Shown here in pieces: positions 1-8,300 of a stretch of 64,000 nucleotides of DNA (position 1 is its first letter; every line of letters begins with the position of its first letter). This stretch comes from Apostichopus japonicus. Its lineage: Eukaryota > Echinodermata > Holothuroidea > Aspidochirotida > Stichopodidae. The notes under the pieces were generated by a model, which saw only the letters and a program-made list of their open reading frames with translations, was not told the DNA's origin and ran no database searches. A program made the translations under genes and the position numbers. The DNA lies in assembly GCF_037975245.1 (NCBI RefSeq), contig NC_092565.1:17151999-17215998 (forward strand), read 5' to 3'.

Positions 1-128
1 GTGGTTCGAACCCCGGTGATGACGTCTTTTGCCGATCTTTTACAGCTCGTGCCTACACGGGGAGCTGTAAGTATTAGTTAATCCACCTAATATCTCAGTC
101 CATACAGTGGCGCGATGGCTCGGCGCAC
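1..128 (+). repeat. Partial 164-bp satellite monomer, left flank of the LINE insertion
   Basis: The sequence matches the satellite consensus from the B box (GGTTCGAACCCC near position 4) through the hairpin near position 60 to the ATGGCTCGGCGCAC that ends at 128. It is the left part of a monomer broken by the LINE that follows. The remainder resumes at 5070, so the satellite was present before the LINE. The window starts inside the array, so its true left edge is not visible. Confidence 0.95.
115..128 (+). repeat. Left target-site duplication of the L1/Tx1-like LINE
   Basis: ATGGCTCGGCGCAC at 115-128 is repeated as ATGGCTTGGCGCAC at 5070-5083, just after the A-rich tail of the LINE. The two differ at one base (C versus T); the T version is the satellite consensus. 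A duplication of about 14 bp fits target-primed reverse transcription by an L1-like endonuclease. The first A of the right copy could instead belong to the poly-A tail. Confidence 0.8.
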
Positions 129-3100
129 GTGTATTCGCAACACCATCTACGGTCGCTTCTCATCTAGAATTGACAGAATACTCATTTCTAAAGGGATTAG
201 TAACTGTGTCTCCCATTGTAACATTACCACATACCCTCGTTCTGATCACGACTTTGTTGAGATTAGTTTGGATCTTTCTGCTCAACCAAGGGGACATGGT
301 TACTGGATTTTTAACAATTCTCTCCTCCATGATGATGAATACTTATCACTAATACGCAAGTTAATCCAAAATGAGAAACTCTGCGACGATGTTGAAGTAA
401 ACTTTCTCCTATGGTACGACAATCTGAAGGAAAAAATAAAGACTACAACAATAAAGTTCAGCAAAAGAAAACAGAAATTGCAACGCCGGACAAAGAAGGT
501 ACTAACAAAACAACTTAACTACGAGAAACACAAAGCACAGAAATTTCCTGATTATGACTGTGCTCGCCTTAAAAGTCTGGAGGACAAACTTAACAACATT
601 TCAACGAAAGAACTTAAAGGGATAGCCCTCATATCCAAAATCCAGTACTATGAGGAAGGCGAAAAATCAACAAAGTTCTTCTTCAATCTCGAAAAATCTC
701 GACAGAGAAAGAAAGTAATGAAGCATTTGCTTACCAATCAAGGCACTCTTATTACCAATCAGGAAGACATAATAAACGAACAAGTTCAATTTTACACAGA
801 CCTCTACAGAGATGAACCTACAGAAGAGAAATCAAAAGAAGAATTACTTCAATACATCACCAAAAAGCTTTCACCGGAAACTGCCGATAAGATGGAAGAC
901 AAGCTCTTTCTATATGAACTTAAGTCTGCTCTCTTTCAAATGGAGCACAACAAAAGTCCGGGACTTGATGGACTAACTGTTCAATTTTTTAAGACGTTTT
1001 GGAATGATTTTAAGGACATTTTTACTGAACTTATTGAAAAGACTAAAAGCTGTAACCAATTATGTAATTTTATGAAATCTGCCGTCATTACCTTAATCCC
1101 CAAAAAAGGGGACCTCAGACTCCTTAAAAACTGGAGACCAATTAGCCTTTTAAACACCGATTATAAGATTATTAGCAAAGCACTCGCAAACCGAATTTCG
1201 AAAGTAATTAGTAACCTAGTTTCTGACGATCAGACTTGTTGCGTTCCCAAAAGAGACATAAGCGAAAACGTGCTTACTATGCAAAATATAATTACTTATG
1301 TTAACGAAAGTAACCAAAATGGGCTGGCACTTAAAATCGATCAGCATAAAGCTTTCGACCGAGTCAACCACACTTACCTTTTCAATGTCTTAGATAAAAT
1401 GGGATTCGGTCCCAATTTTCTATCCTGGATTCGCATACTTTATACTAATATTAACAGCTGCATCAAACACAATGGTCATATTTCAAATGCTTTTCCTATG
1501 CAGAGGGGTGTACGACAAGGTTGTCCCATTTCTGCCATGTTGTATGTTTTAAGTGCCGAGCCTTTCCACGATGCAATTTACAATTGCCCTCTTATCTCTG
1601 GTGTAGAGTTTTGTGGAACCGACACCAAAATGTTCCAACATGCTGACGACACAACCTTTTTCGTTAGTAGTATTACCAGTATTTACTCTATTTTAAGAAT
1701 AATTAACTTGTATGAGCGTGCGTCTGGCTCAATGTGTAATTTGGACAAGACTGAGCTCCTCGTTTTTGGTAAATCCAATATCAGTCATCATGATTTTAAT
1801 TTTCCAGTCAGAAATGACTATATTATAGTTCTCGGCGTTGCTATTGGCAACGATAAGACAACTATTGAGAAGGTGAATTGGGAGGAAAAAGTTAGAACCT
1901 GCAGCCTTTTGCTCAGCCGTTGGAAGGGGCGCAAACTCTCAATGAGAGGAAAATCTCTTATTGTGAACTCCCTTGTCGTTTTCCGTCTAGTGTATCTAAT
2001 TTCCACTATACCAACGCCAAGCTGGGTGATTAAATCACTCCACGACAGTATAGTTGACTTTATTTGGCGTGGTAAACCGAGTCCTATTAAATATACGACC
2101 CTGTTATTACCTCTTGAAAAAGGTGGAATTAACCTCAGAGATATTGAAATCATTCGTGATTCAATCAGAATCAAACTCATAAGTAAATTGTTAAGAAATG
2201 AGGTTAGTGACAAACTAAAATTCAGTATGTTATATTTTCTTAATCATTATGAAGACATGAACTTAAATTTAAGTATTTTTCAAATCACTCCTATTTCGAA
2301 GTCTTTGACAGTTTTACATCCTTTTTATAAAGAATTACTCTTAGCTTGGAAGAAACTAACTAAAGGTAATTTTAGCAAGCCACTCACTAGAGAGGATATA
2401 CTGTTGCAACCGTTATTTCATAACCCTCATATTTGTGACAATAATGGCTCACCACTTTTGAACCGTGATTATATACACGGTGGCTTTGTAAGGGTTAGTG
2501 ACCTTATGTACGAGGTAATCCCAGCTTCTATACCTGCTCAGGCAGTCCATGAGTCCATCATTCTTTATAATCCTGACAATCCGATTTCAATCGATGATGT
2601 TGACGATTTCCTTCAGTTAATCTTGAATGCACTACCCGTTGAATGGGTTAACACCATCTATTCATCCGACAAAATTGTCTCCTCACAACCTTACCCTGAT
2701 CCTATTATCAGTTTTACAAGTGGCTCCGAGTGCATTCTTGCGTCAAAAATTACTTGCAAACGAGCTACTCACCTCTTTCGCCTGAATCTAAATTGCACTC
2801 CAACCGGCCAATGCCACTGGATTAAAGAATACCCCAATTTGACGTTTCAAAACAGGTGGAAAAACATCTACAAGAATCCAAAATCCCCCTACGATGCTGA
2901 TATTGACTTTAAGATACTCCACAACATTTTACGTACCAATGAACAGCTCTATAATTTTCATATGGTCGATTCACCAATGTGCACTCTGTGTAAATCATGT
3001 ACCGAAACATTGACTCATCTTTTTATAGAGTGTTCTGTAATTAACTATTTTTGGAAGCAATTATATAGCAAACTCAACCACTTATATCATGCAGAAGATT

Positions 3101-3411
3101 AAGAACAGTGGAAAATTATTACACTGTTCGGTACTGACCATAACGGAAAAAACGGTGCCTTAGTCGACTTTATTTTCAACATCTATAAATGTGTAATTTG
3201 GAACTGCCGTTGTACCAAACTACAAAATGATTATATTATTAATCCCCGTTTGTATTTTCATAAAACACTAAGAGAAAAACTCTATATGTTATATCACATG
3301 CATGTTGCCAATAATACTGTTCACAAATTTTTAGATTTTTTCTCTCAAAATCATATTGTCATTTCAATGTCAGATAATACTGGATACACTTATTGCCTCG
3401 ATAATGTTTAG
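129..3411 (+). pseudogene. LINE ORF2 fragment: endonuclease C-terminus, reverse transcriptase, zinc-binding region
   Basis: This is the polyprotein of an L1/Tx1-type retrotransposon, which nicks target DNA and reverse-transcribes its own RNA there. Residues are counted from an ATG at 115 supplied by the satellite. An SDH motif at 43-45 marks the end of the AP-endonuclease-like domain; its upstream catalytic residues are lost. Reverse transcriptase blocks follow: KSPGLDG (280-286), LIPKKGD (from about 327), NWRPISLL (from 339), KIDQHKAFDR (catalytic Asp409), RQGCP (467-471) and HADD (509-512). The usual Tyr or Phe of the (Y/F)xDD box is His, a one-base change from TAT to CAT. A CxxC...H...C zinc pattern lies at 956, 959, 968 and 973. 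The frame is open to a TAA at 3100-3102, then open again for 102 codons to a TAG at 3409-3411. I read the TAA as a premature stop near the natural end. Truncation, stop and His509 make it inactive. Confidence 0.88.
3100..3102 (+). other. Premature stop codon in the LINE ORF2 fragment
   Basis: A TAA follows the zinc-binding region in the frame that is open from 115. The same frame stays open for 102 further codons (3103-3408), rich in aromatic and aliphatic residues as expected for the ORF2 tail, until TAG at 3409. This suggests one nonsense change. A genuine end at 3102, with the downstream opening due to chance, cannot be fully excluded. Confidence 0.6.
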
Positions 3412-3471
3412 CTTGTTATTTCCAACAACTTTTATATTGTCAACGGTTGTCATATGTAATTTATTATTGTA
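3412..3471 (+). other. Start of the 3' UTR of the L1/Tx1-like LINE
   Basis: This AT-rich stretch follows the ORF2 tail and ends where the minus-strand LINE begins. It continues at 4977. TATTGTA occurs at 3465-3471 and again at 4970-4976, on either side of the inserted element, as a candidate 7-bp target duplication. Confidence 0.6.
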
Positions 3472-3517
3472 TTTGTATTTGTATATTTATTTGTTTCATC
3501 ACAAGTTACAGTGTGAC

Positions 3518-3567
3518 GGGAAGTCTCCTATAAAGCCTGTAAGGCTTAACAAAGTAGGAGACTCCCC
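3518..3567 (-). other. Double hairpin in the 3' UTR of LINE family A, copy 1
   Basis: The outer stem pairs AGTCTCCTA (3522-3530) with TAGGAGACT (3555-3563), extended by GGG/CCC across a bulged A. An inner stem pairs AAGCC (3533-3537) with GGCTT (3543-3547). The same architecture occurs in family B with compensatory base changes in the outer stem. 3'-terminal hairpins in LINEs are known in some clades to be bound by the element's own reverse transcriptase; that role is inferred here. Confidence 0.7.
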
Positions 3568-3736
3568 AAAAAGAAAAAAGAAAGAAAAACTTAAGAATAG
3601 AAAAAGAAAAGTTAATAGTAGCATCTACAATGATGAAATACACGAGTTGACACTAATTGAAATTAATAATGTTAATAAACAATCCTAACAATCTTTATGA
3701 TGATCTTAATCGCAAACACACACAAGAATAAATCCA

Positions 3737-4969
3737 TCAATAGTGAGAAATAATTACAGTTTGGAGATTCCTTTTGAATACAGAGTAAGAAGGCTTATTC
3801 TTAACATTATCCTGGAGATTATTCCACGTTTTTATAGCACGAATACGAGGGTTAAAAGAACTTAAAGTACTTCGTTGGGATAAAACATGGGCGTTATTAC
3901 AATGACGTGTTTGATGGTTGTGGATTAGTCTATTACTATATATAAAATCTTTAAAAGCCTCGGGTAGCAATCCATTCCATGCTTTGTATGCAAATGTTGC
4001 AAGCTGGACTCTTATAATATCATTTAGTTTTAATAAATTTAATCTTTTGTATAATGGGCTAGTATGATCACGTGGTGCAGCATGTGATATATGGCGGATA
4101 GCTCTCTTCTGGAGGACACATAGGTGATTAAGATTTGTAGAATAGGTTCCTGACCAAATAGTCGTGCAATAAGTTAATTGGGGTAAAATCAGAGTTATAT
4201 AGAGTGTTCTGAGTATATTTGGAGGTAAATAATGTTTTAATTTGCATATAATACCAGTATTTCTAGCCACTCTGTTACAGACTGCTGATATGTGATCACG
4301 CCACGAAAGTTTATTGTCTATGTGTACACCCAAGAACTTAGTAGTGTTAACCCGATTAATAATTTTATCATTCATGGTAATATTGTGATCCCATCTGTAT
4401 GAGTGACTAGCATTAAACACCATATAATTAGTTTTTTTCTATGTTAAGAGATAATTTGTTTGCTGCAAACCAGCTGGAAAATTTAGTTAGTTCAGTAGAA
4501 ACAGTTTTATGTGATGAGAGTAGATTTTGGGAATCGAAGAAAATATTTGTGTCGTCGGCAAATAATATTGTTTTAGCAATATCGGAGACATTAACGATAT
4601 CATTGACATAAATTATAAATAGTAATGGACCTAGTATAGAACCCTGAGGAACTCCGCAAGCGATTTTAGCAAGTTCAGATTTAGAATTTTTATATAAAGT
4701 GTACTGGTATCTATTTGAAAGATAACTATCTAGCCAATTTAGGGTTGTTCCTCTGATACCATAAAAAAATAATTTACTTAGTAATATTTGGTGATCGATG
4801 GTGTCAAAAGCTTTGGATAGGTCGAGAAATACGCCTACACAGGTATTATTCTTATCAAGACTATTATAAATATTGTTGACTGCATCTGCTAAAGCTAATT
4901 CTGTAGAATGGTCAGGACGAAATCCGTACTGCTCGTTATTAAGAACATTATATTTACATAGAAAACTGT
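3737..4969 (-). pseudogene. Reverse transcriptase fragment of LINE family A, copy 1 (frameshifted)
   Basis: Read on the minus strand, coding sequence begins at the truncation with a stretch containing NNEQYGFRPDHSTE. LDLSKAFD follows at 4803-4826 (first catalytic Asp block), then a CGVPQGSILGPLLF block near 4630-4660, and LFADDTNIFF with the catalytic Asp pair at 4551-4562. After FAANKLSLNIEK a run of seven T on the plus strand (4432-4438) shifts the frame. The family B copies read through the equivalent point without a shift. The frame continues from 4423 to the stop at 3737 as a 228-codon opening that holds FLGVHIDNKLSW, LKHYLP, YCTTIWSGT and RHISHAAPRDHT, typical of the region downstream of the RT palm. 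The N-terminal endonuclease is absent. It cannot be active. Confidence 0.85.
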
Positions 4970-4976
4970 ATTGTAA

Positions 4977-5069
4977 ATACTATTTATTTTTTGTAAAAGG
5001 ACATTTCTTGTAAATACATTTAAGCATAGGTGAGCCAGTGGGCTCATCTCCCAATAAAAGAGAAAAAAA
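4977..5069 (+). other. Distal 3' UTR, terminal hairpin, polyadenylation signal and A-tail of the L1/Tx1-like LINE
   Basis: After the nested insert the plus-strand 3' UTR resumes. TGAGCC (5031-5036) and GGCTCA (5041-5046) form a perfect 6-bp stem with an AGTG loop. AATAAA lies at 5053-5058, followed by an A-rich stretch ending at 5069. The satellite resumes immediately. The order hairpin, signal, tail, target duplication identifies this as the real 3' end of the element. Confidence 0.8.
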
Positions 5070-5083
5070 ATGGCTTGGCGCAC
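5070..5083 (+). repeat. Right target-site duplication of the L1/Tx1-like LINE
   Basis: ATGGCTTGGCGCAC matches the left copy at 115-128 except for one base and is the normal satellite sequence at this monomer position. The satellite continues in phase from here. Confidence 0.8.
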
Positions 5084-5158
5084 TGTACGAGCTGATGATC
5101 GAGACTCTCTTTTGCATCCGTGGTTTGAACCCCGGTGATGACGTATTTTGCCGATCTT

Positions 5159-5189
5159 TTACAGCTCGTGCCTACACGGGGAGCTGTAA
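5159..5189 (+). other. Hairpin 2 of the satellite monomer (example copy)
   Basis: TTACAGCTC (5159-5167) and GAGCTGTAA (5181-5189) are perfect 9-bp complements around a 13-nt loop in which GTG and CAC can also pair. In the acgttcag class the stem shortens to 8 bp, and in the attgtgat class to 6 bp. It directly follows the second T4 run. A cruciform, a terminator-like or an RNA-processing role are all untested possibilities. Confidence 0.7.
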
Positions 5190-5214
5190 GTATTAGTTAA
5201 TCCACCTAATATCT

Positions 5215-5324
5215 CAGTCCATACAGTGGCGCGATGGCTTGGCGCACTGTACGAGCTGATGATCGAGACTCTCTTTTGCATCCGTGGTTCGAACCCCGGT
5301 GATGACGTCTTTTGCCGATCTTTT
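5215..5324 (+). promoter_or_regulatory. Predicted internal RNA polymerase III promoter of the satellite monomer (example copy)
   Basis: TGGCGCGATGGC at 5227-5238 resembles the A box (TRGCNNARYNGG) with a G at the usual A. GGTTCGAACCC at 5286-5296 is a near-perfect B box (GGTTCGANNCC). They start 59 bp apart, within the range of tRNAs with a long variable arm and of tRNA-derived SINEs. The D-arm-like GCGC...GCGC around the A box resembles GTGGCGCAATGG-type tRNA D-arms. T4 runs at 5310-5313 and 5321-5324 could terminate a transcript of roughly 100 nt. Against this, another T4 run (5274-5277) lies between the boxes, and no acceptor or anticodon stem is preserved. The motif pair recurs in most monomers. 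Transcription itself is inferred. Confidence 0.55.
5222..5251 (+). other. Hairpin 1 of the satellite monomer (example copy)
   Basis: TACAGTGGCGC (5222-5232) pairs with GCGCACTGTA (5242-5251), ten base pairs with one bulged G and a 9-nt loop. The inner GCGC/GCGC part coincides with the tRNA-like D-arm around the A box. Most monomers keep it; variants with GCGCACCGTACC (for example near 28445 and 50700) weaken the outer part. Confidence 0.75.
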
Positions 5325-8300
5325 ACAGCTCGTGCCTACACGTTCAGCTGTAAGTATTAGTTAATCCACCTAATATCTCAGTCCATAAAGTGGCGCGATT
5401 GCTTGGCGCACTGTACGAGCTGATGATCGAGACTCTCTTTTGCATCCGTGGTTCGAACCCCGGTGATGACGTCTTTTGCCGATCTTTTACAGCTCGTGCC
5501 TACACGTTCAGCTGTAAGTATTAGTTAATCCACCTAATATCTCAGTCCATACAGTGGCGCGATGGCTTGGCGCACTGTACGAGCTGATGATCGAGACTCT
5601 CTTTTGCATCCGTGGTTCGAACCCCGGTGATGACGTCTTTTGCCGATCTTTTACAGCTCGTGCCTACACGTTCAGCTGTAAGTATTAGTTAATCCACCTA
5701 ATATCTCAGTCCATACAGTGGCGCGATGGCTTGGCGCACTGTACGAGCTGATGATCGAGACTCTCTTTTGCATCCGTGGTTCGAACCCCGGTGATGACGT
5801 CTTTTGCCGATCTTTTACAGCTCGTGCCTACACGTTCAGCTGTAAGTATTAGTTAATCCACCTAATATCTCAGTCCATACAGTGGCGCGATGGCTTGGCG
5901 CACTGTACGAGCTGATGATCGAGACTCTCTTTTGCATCCGTGGTTCGAACCCCGGTGATGACGTCTTTTGCCGATCTTTTACAGCTCGTGCCTACACGTT
6001 CAGCTGTAAGTATTAGTTAATCCACCTAATATCTCAGTCCATACAGTGGCGCGATGGCTTGGCGCACTGTACGAGCTGATGATCGAGACTCTCTTTTGCA
6101 TCCGTGGTTCGAACCCTGGTGATCATGTCTTTTGCCGATCTTTTACAGCTCGTGCCTACACGTTCAGCTGTAAGTATTAGTTAATCCACCTAATATCTCA
6201 GTCCATACAGTGGCGCGATGGCTTGGCGCACTGTACGAGCTGATGATCGAGACTCTCTTTTGCATCCGTGGTTCGAACCCCGGTGATGACGTCTTTTGCC
6301 GATCTTTTACAGCTCGTGCCTACACGGAAGCTGTAAGTATTAGTTAATCCACCTAATATCTCAGTCCATACAGTGGCGCGATGGCTTGGCGCACTGTACG
6401 AGCTGATGATCGAGACTCTCTTTTGCATCCGTGGTTCGAACCCCGGTGATGACGTCTTTTGCCGATCTTTTACAGCTCGTGCCTACACGGGAGCTGTAAG
6501 TATTAGTTAATCCACCTAATATCTCACTCCATACAGTGGCGCGATGGCTTGGCGCACTGTACGAGCTGATGATCGAGACTCTCTTTTGCGTCCGTGGTTC
6601 GAACCCCGGTGATGACGTCTTCTGCCGATCTTTTACAGCTCGTGCCTACACGTTCAGCTGTAAGTATTAGTTAATCCACCTAATATATCAGTCCATAAAG
6701 TGGCGCGATTGCTTGGCGCACTGTACGAGCTGATGATCGAGACTCTCTTTTGCATCCGTGGTTCGAACCCCGGTGATGACGTCTTTTGCCGATCTTTTAC
6801 AGCTCGTGCCTACACGTTCAGCTGTAAGTATTAGTTAATCCACCTAATATCTCAGTCCATACAGTGGCGCGATGGCTTGGCGCACTGTACGAGCTGATGA
6901 TCGAGACTCTCTTTTGCATCCGTGGTTCGAACCTCGGTGATGACGTCTTTTGCCGATCTTTTACAGCTCGTGCCTACACGTTCAGCTGTAAGTATTAGTT
7001 AATCCACCTAATATCTCAGTCCATACAGTGGCGCGATGGCTTGGCGCACTGTACGAGCTGATGATCGAGACTCTCTTTTGCATCCGTGGTTCGAACCCCG
7101 GTGATGACGTCTTTTGCCGATCTTTTACAGCTCGTGCCTACACGTTCAGCTGTAAGTATTAGTTAATCCACCTAATATCTCAGTCCATACAGTGGCGCGA
7201 TGGCTTGGCGCACTGTACGAGCTGATGATCGAGACTCTCTTTTGCATCCGTGGTTCGAACCCCGGTGATGACGTCTTTTGCCGATCTTTTACAGCTCGTG
7301 CCTACACGTTCAGCTGTAAGTATTAGTTAATCCACCTAATATCTCAGTCCATACAGTGTCGCGATGGCTTGGCGCACTGTACGAGCTGGTAATCGAGACT
7401 CTCTTTTGCATCCGTGGTTCGAACCCTGGTGATCATGTCTTTTGCCGATCTTTTACAGCTCGTGCCTACACGGGGAGCTGTAAGTATTAGTTAATCCACC
7501 TAATATCTCAGTCCATACAGTGGCGCGATGGCTTGGCGCACTGTACGAGCTGATGATCGAGACTCTCTTTTGCATCCGTGGTTCGAACCCCGGTGATGAC
7601 GTCTTTTGCCGATCTTTTACAGCTCGTGCCTACACGGAAGCTGTAAGTATTAGTTAATCCACCTAATATCTCACTCCATACAGTGGCGCGATGGCTTGGC
7701 GCACTGTACGAGCTGATGATCGAGACTCTCTTTTGCGTCCGTGGTTCGAACCCCGGTGATGACGTCTTCTGCCGATCTTTTACAGCTCGTGCCTACACGT
7801 TCAGTTGTAAGTATTAGTCAATCCACCTTGTATCTCAGTCCATACAGTGGCGCGATGGCTTGGCGCACTGTACGAGCTGATGATCGAGACTCTCTTTTGC
7901 GTCCGTGGTTCGAACCCCGGTGATGACGTCTTTTGCCGATCTTTTACAGCTCGTGCCCACACGGGGAGCTGTAAGCATTAGTTAATCCGCCTAATATCTC
8001 AGTCCATACAGTGGCGCGATGGCTTGGCTCACTGTACGAGCTGATGATCGAGACTCTCTTTTGCATCCGTGGTTCGAACACCGGTGATGACGTCTTTTGC
8101 CGATCTTTTACAGCTCGTGCCTACACGGGGAGCTGTAAGTATTAGTTAATCCACCTAATATCTCAGTCCATACAGTGGCGCGATGGCTTGGCGCACTGTA
8201 CGAGCTGATGATCGAGACTCTACTTTGCATCCGTGGTTCGAACCCCGGTGATGACGTCTTTTGCCGATCTTTTACAGCTCGTGCCTACACGTTCAGCTGT

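Larger units (their letters stand above)
3472..4969 (-). mobile_element. LINE family A, copy 1: 5'-truncated jockey/CR1-superfamily fragment nested in the L1/Tx1-like LINE
   Basis: This minus-strand element has its 3' tail at the left (repeated ACAAAT-type units, about 3472-3495) and its 5' truncation at the right (about 4969). It carries part of the reverse transcriptase, the downstream RT-associated region and a structured 3' UTR. It splits the 3' UTR of the plus-strand LINE, so it inserted later. The flanking TATTGTA pair (3465-3471, 4970-4976) is a plausible but short target duplication. Family placement rests on FADD, PQGS and LDLSKAFD wording; the exact clade is not resolved. Confidence 0.82.
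129..5069 (+). mobile_element. 5'-truncated L1/Tx1-like non-LTR retrotransposon, interrupted by a second LINE
   Basis: The element runs from a 5' truncation just after the left target duplication, through the end of the endonuclease domain, the reverse transcriptase and a C-terminal zinc-binding region, into an AT-rich 3' UTR. It ends with a hairpin (TGAGCC/GGCTCA at 5031-5046), an AATAAA signal at 5053-5058 and an A-rich tail to 5069. The 3' UTR is split: 3412-3471 and 4977-5069 belong to this element, while 3472-4969 is a minus-strand LINE inserted later. Without that insert about 3.4 kb remains; ORF1 and most of the endonuclease are missing. Clade assignment rests on motif wording (an SDH endonuclease end, KIDQxKAFDRVNH, VRQGCP, the zinc region) and is inferred. 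Confidence 0.88.

Noticed and set aside
1818-2213. 131-codon minus-strand frame inside the L1/Tx1-like ORF2
   Set aside because: Antisense shadow of a convincing reverse transcriptase frame; no recognisable motif.
3356-3688. 110-codon plus-strand frame at the junction of the two left LINEs
   Set aside because: It crosses from the ORF2 tail in another frame into the antisense 3' UTR of family A, so it is a chance opening.
4895-5083. 62-codon minus-strand frame near the end of the L1/Tx1-like LINE
   Set aside because: It spans the family A truncation point, the plus-strand 3' UTR and the satellite; not a gene.
5245-5275. Hammerhead ribozyme, suggested by CTGATGA following a stem in each monomer
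   Set aside because: The obligatory GAAA core is missing: there is no GAAA on either strand of the consensus monomer, and no stem II or III closes around the motif. Only CTGATGA and a nearby hairpin match.
5284-5300. CENP-B box near TTCGAACC
   Set aside because: The core requires TTCG, an A five positions later and then CGGG. Neither strand of GGTTCGAACCCCGG satisfies all of these.
5222-5310. A functional tRNA gene in each monomer
   Set aside because: The D-arm and B box look tRNA-like, but the acceptor arms (CATACAG against TGATGAC) do not pair, the T-stem has two mismatches, and no anticodon stem forms. At best a derived pseudogene or SINE head.
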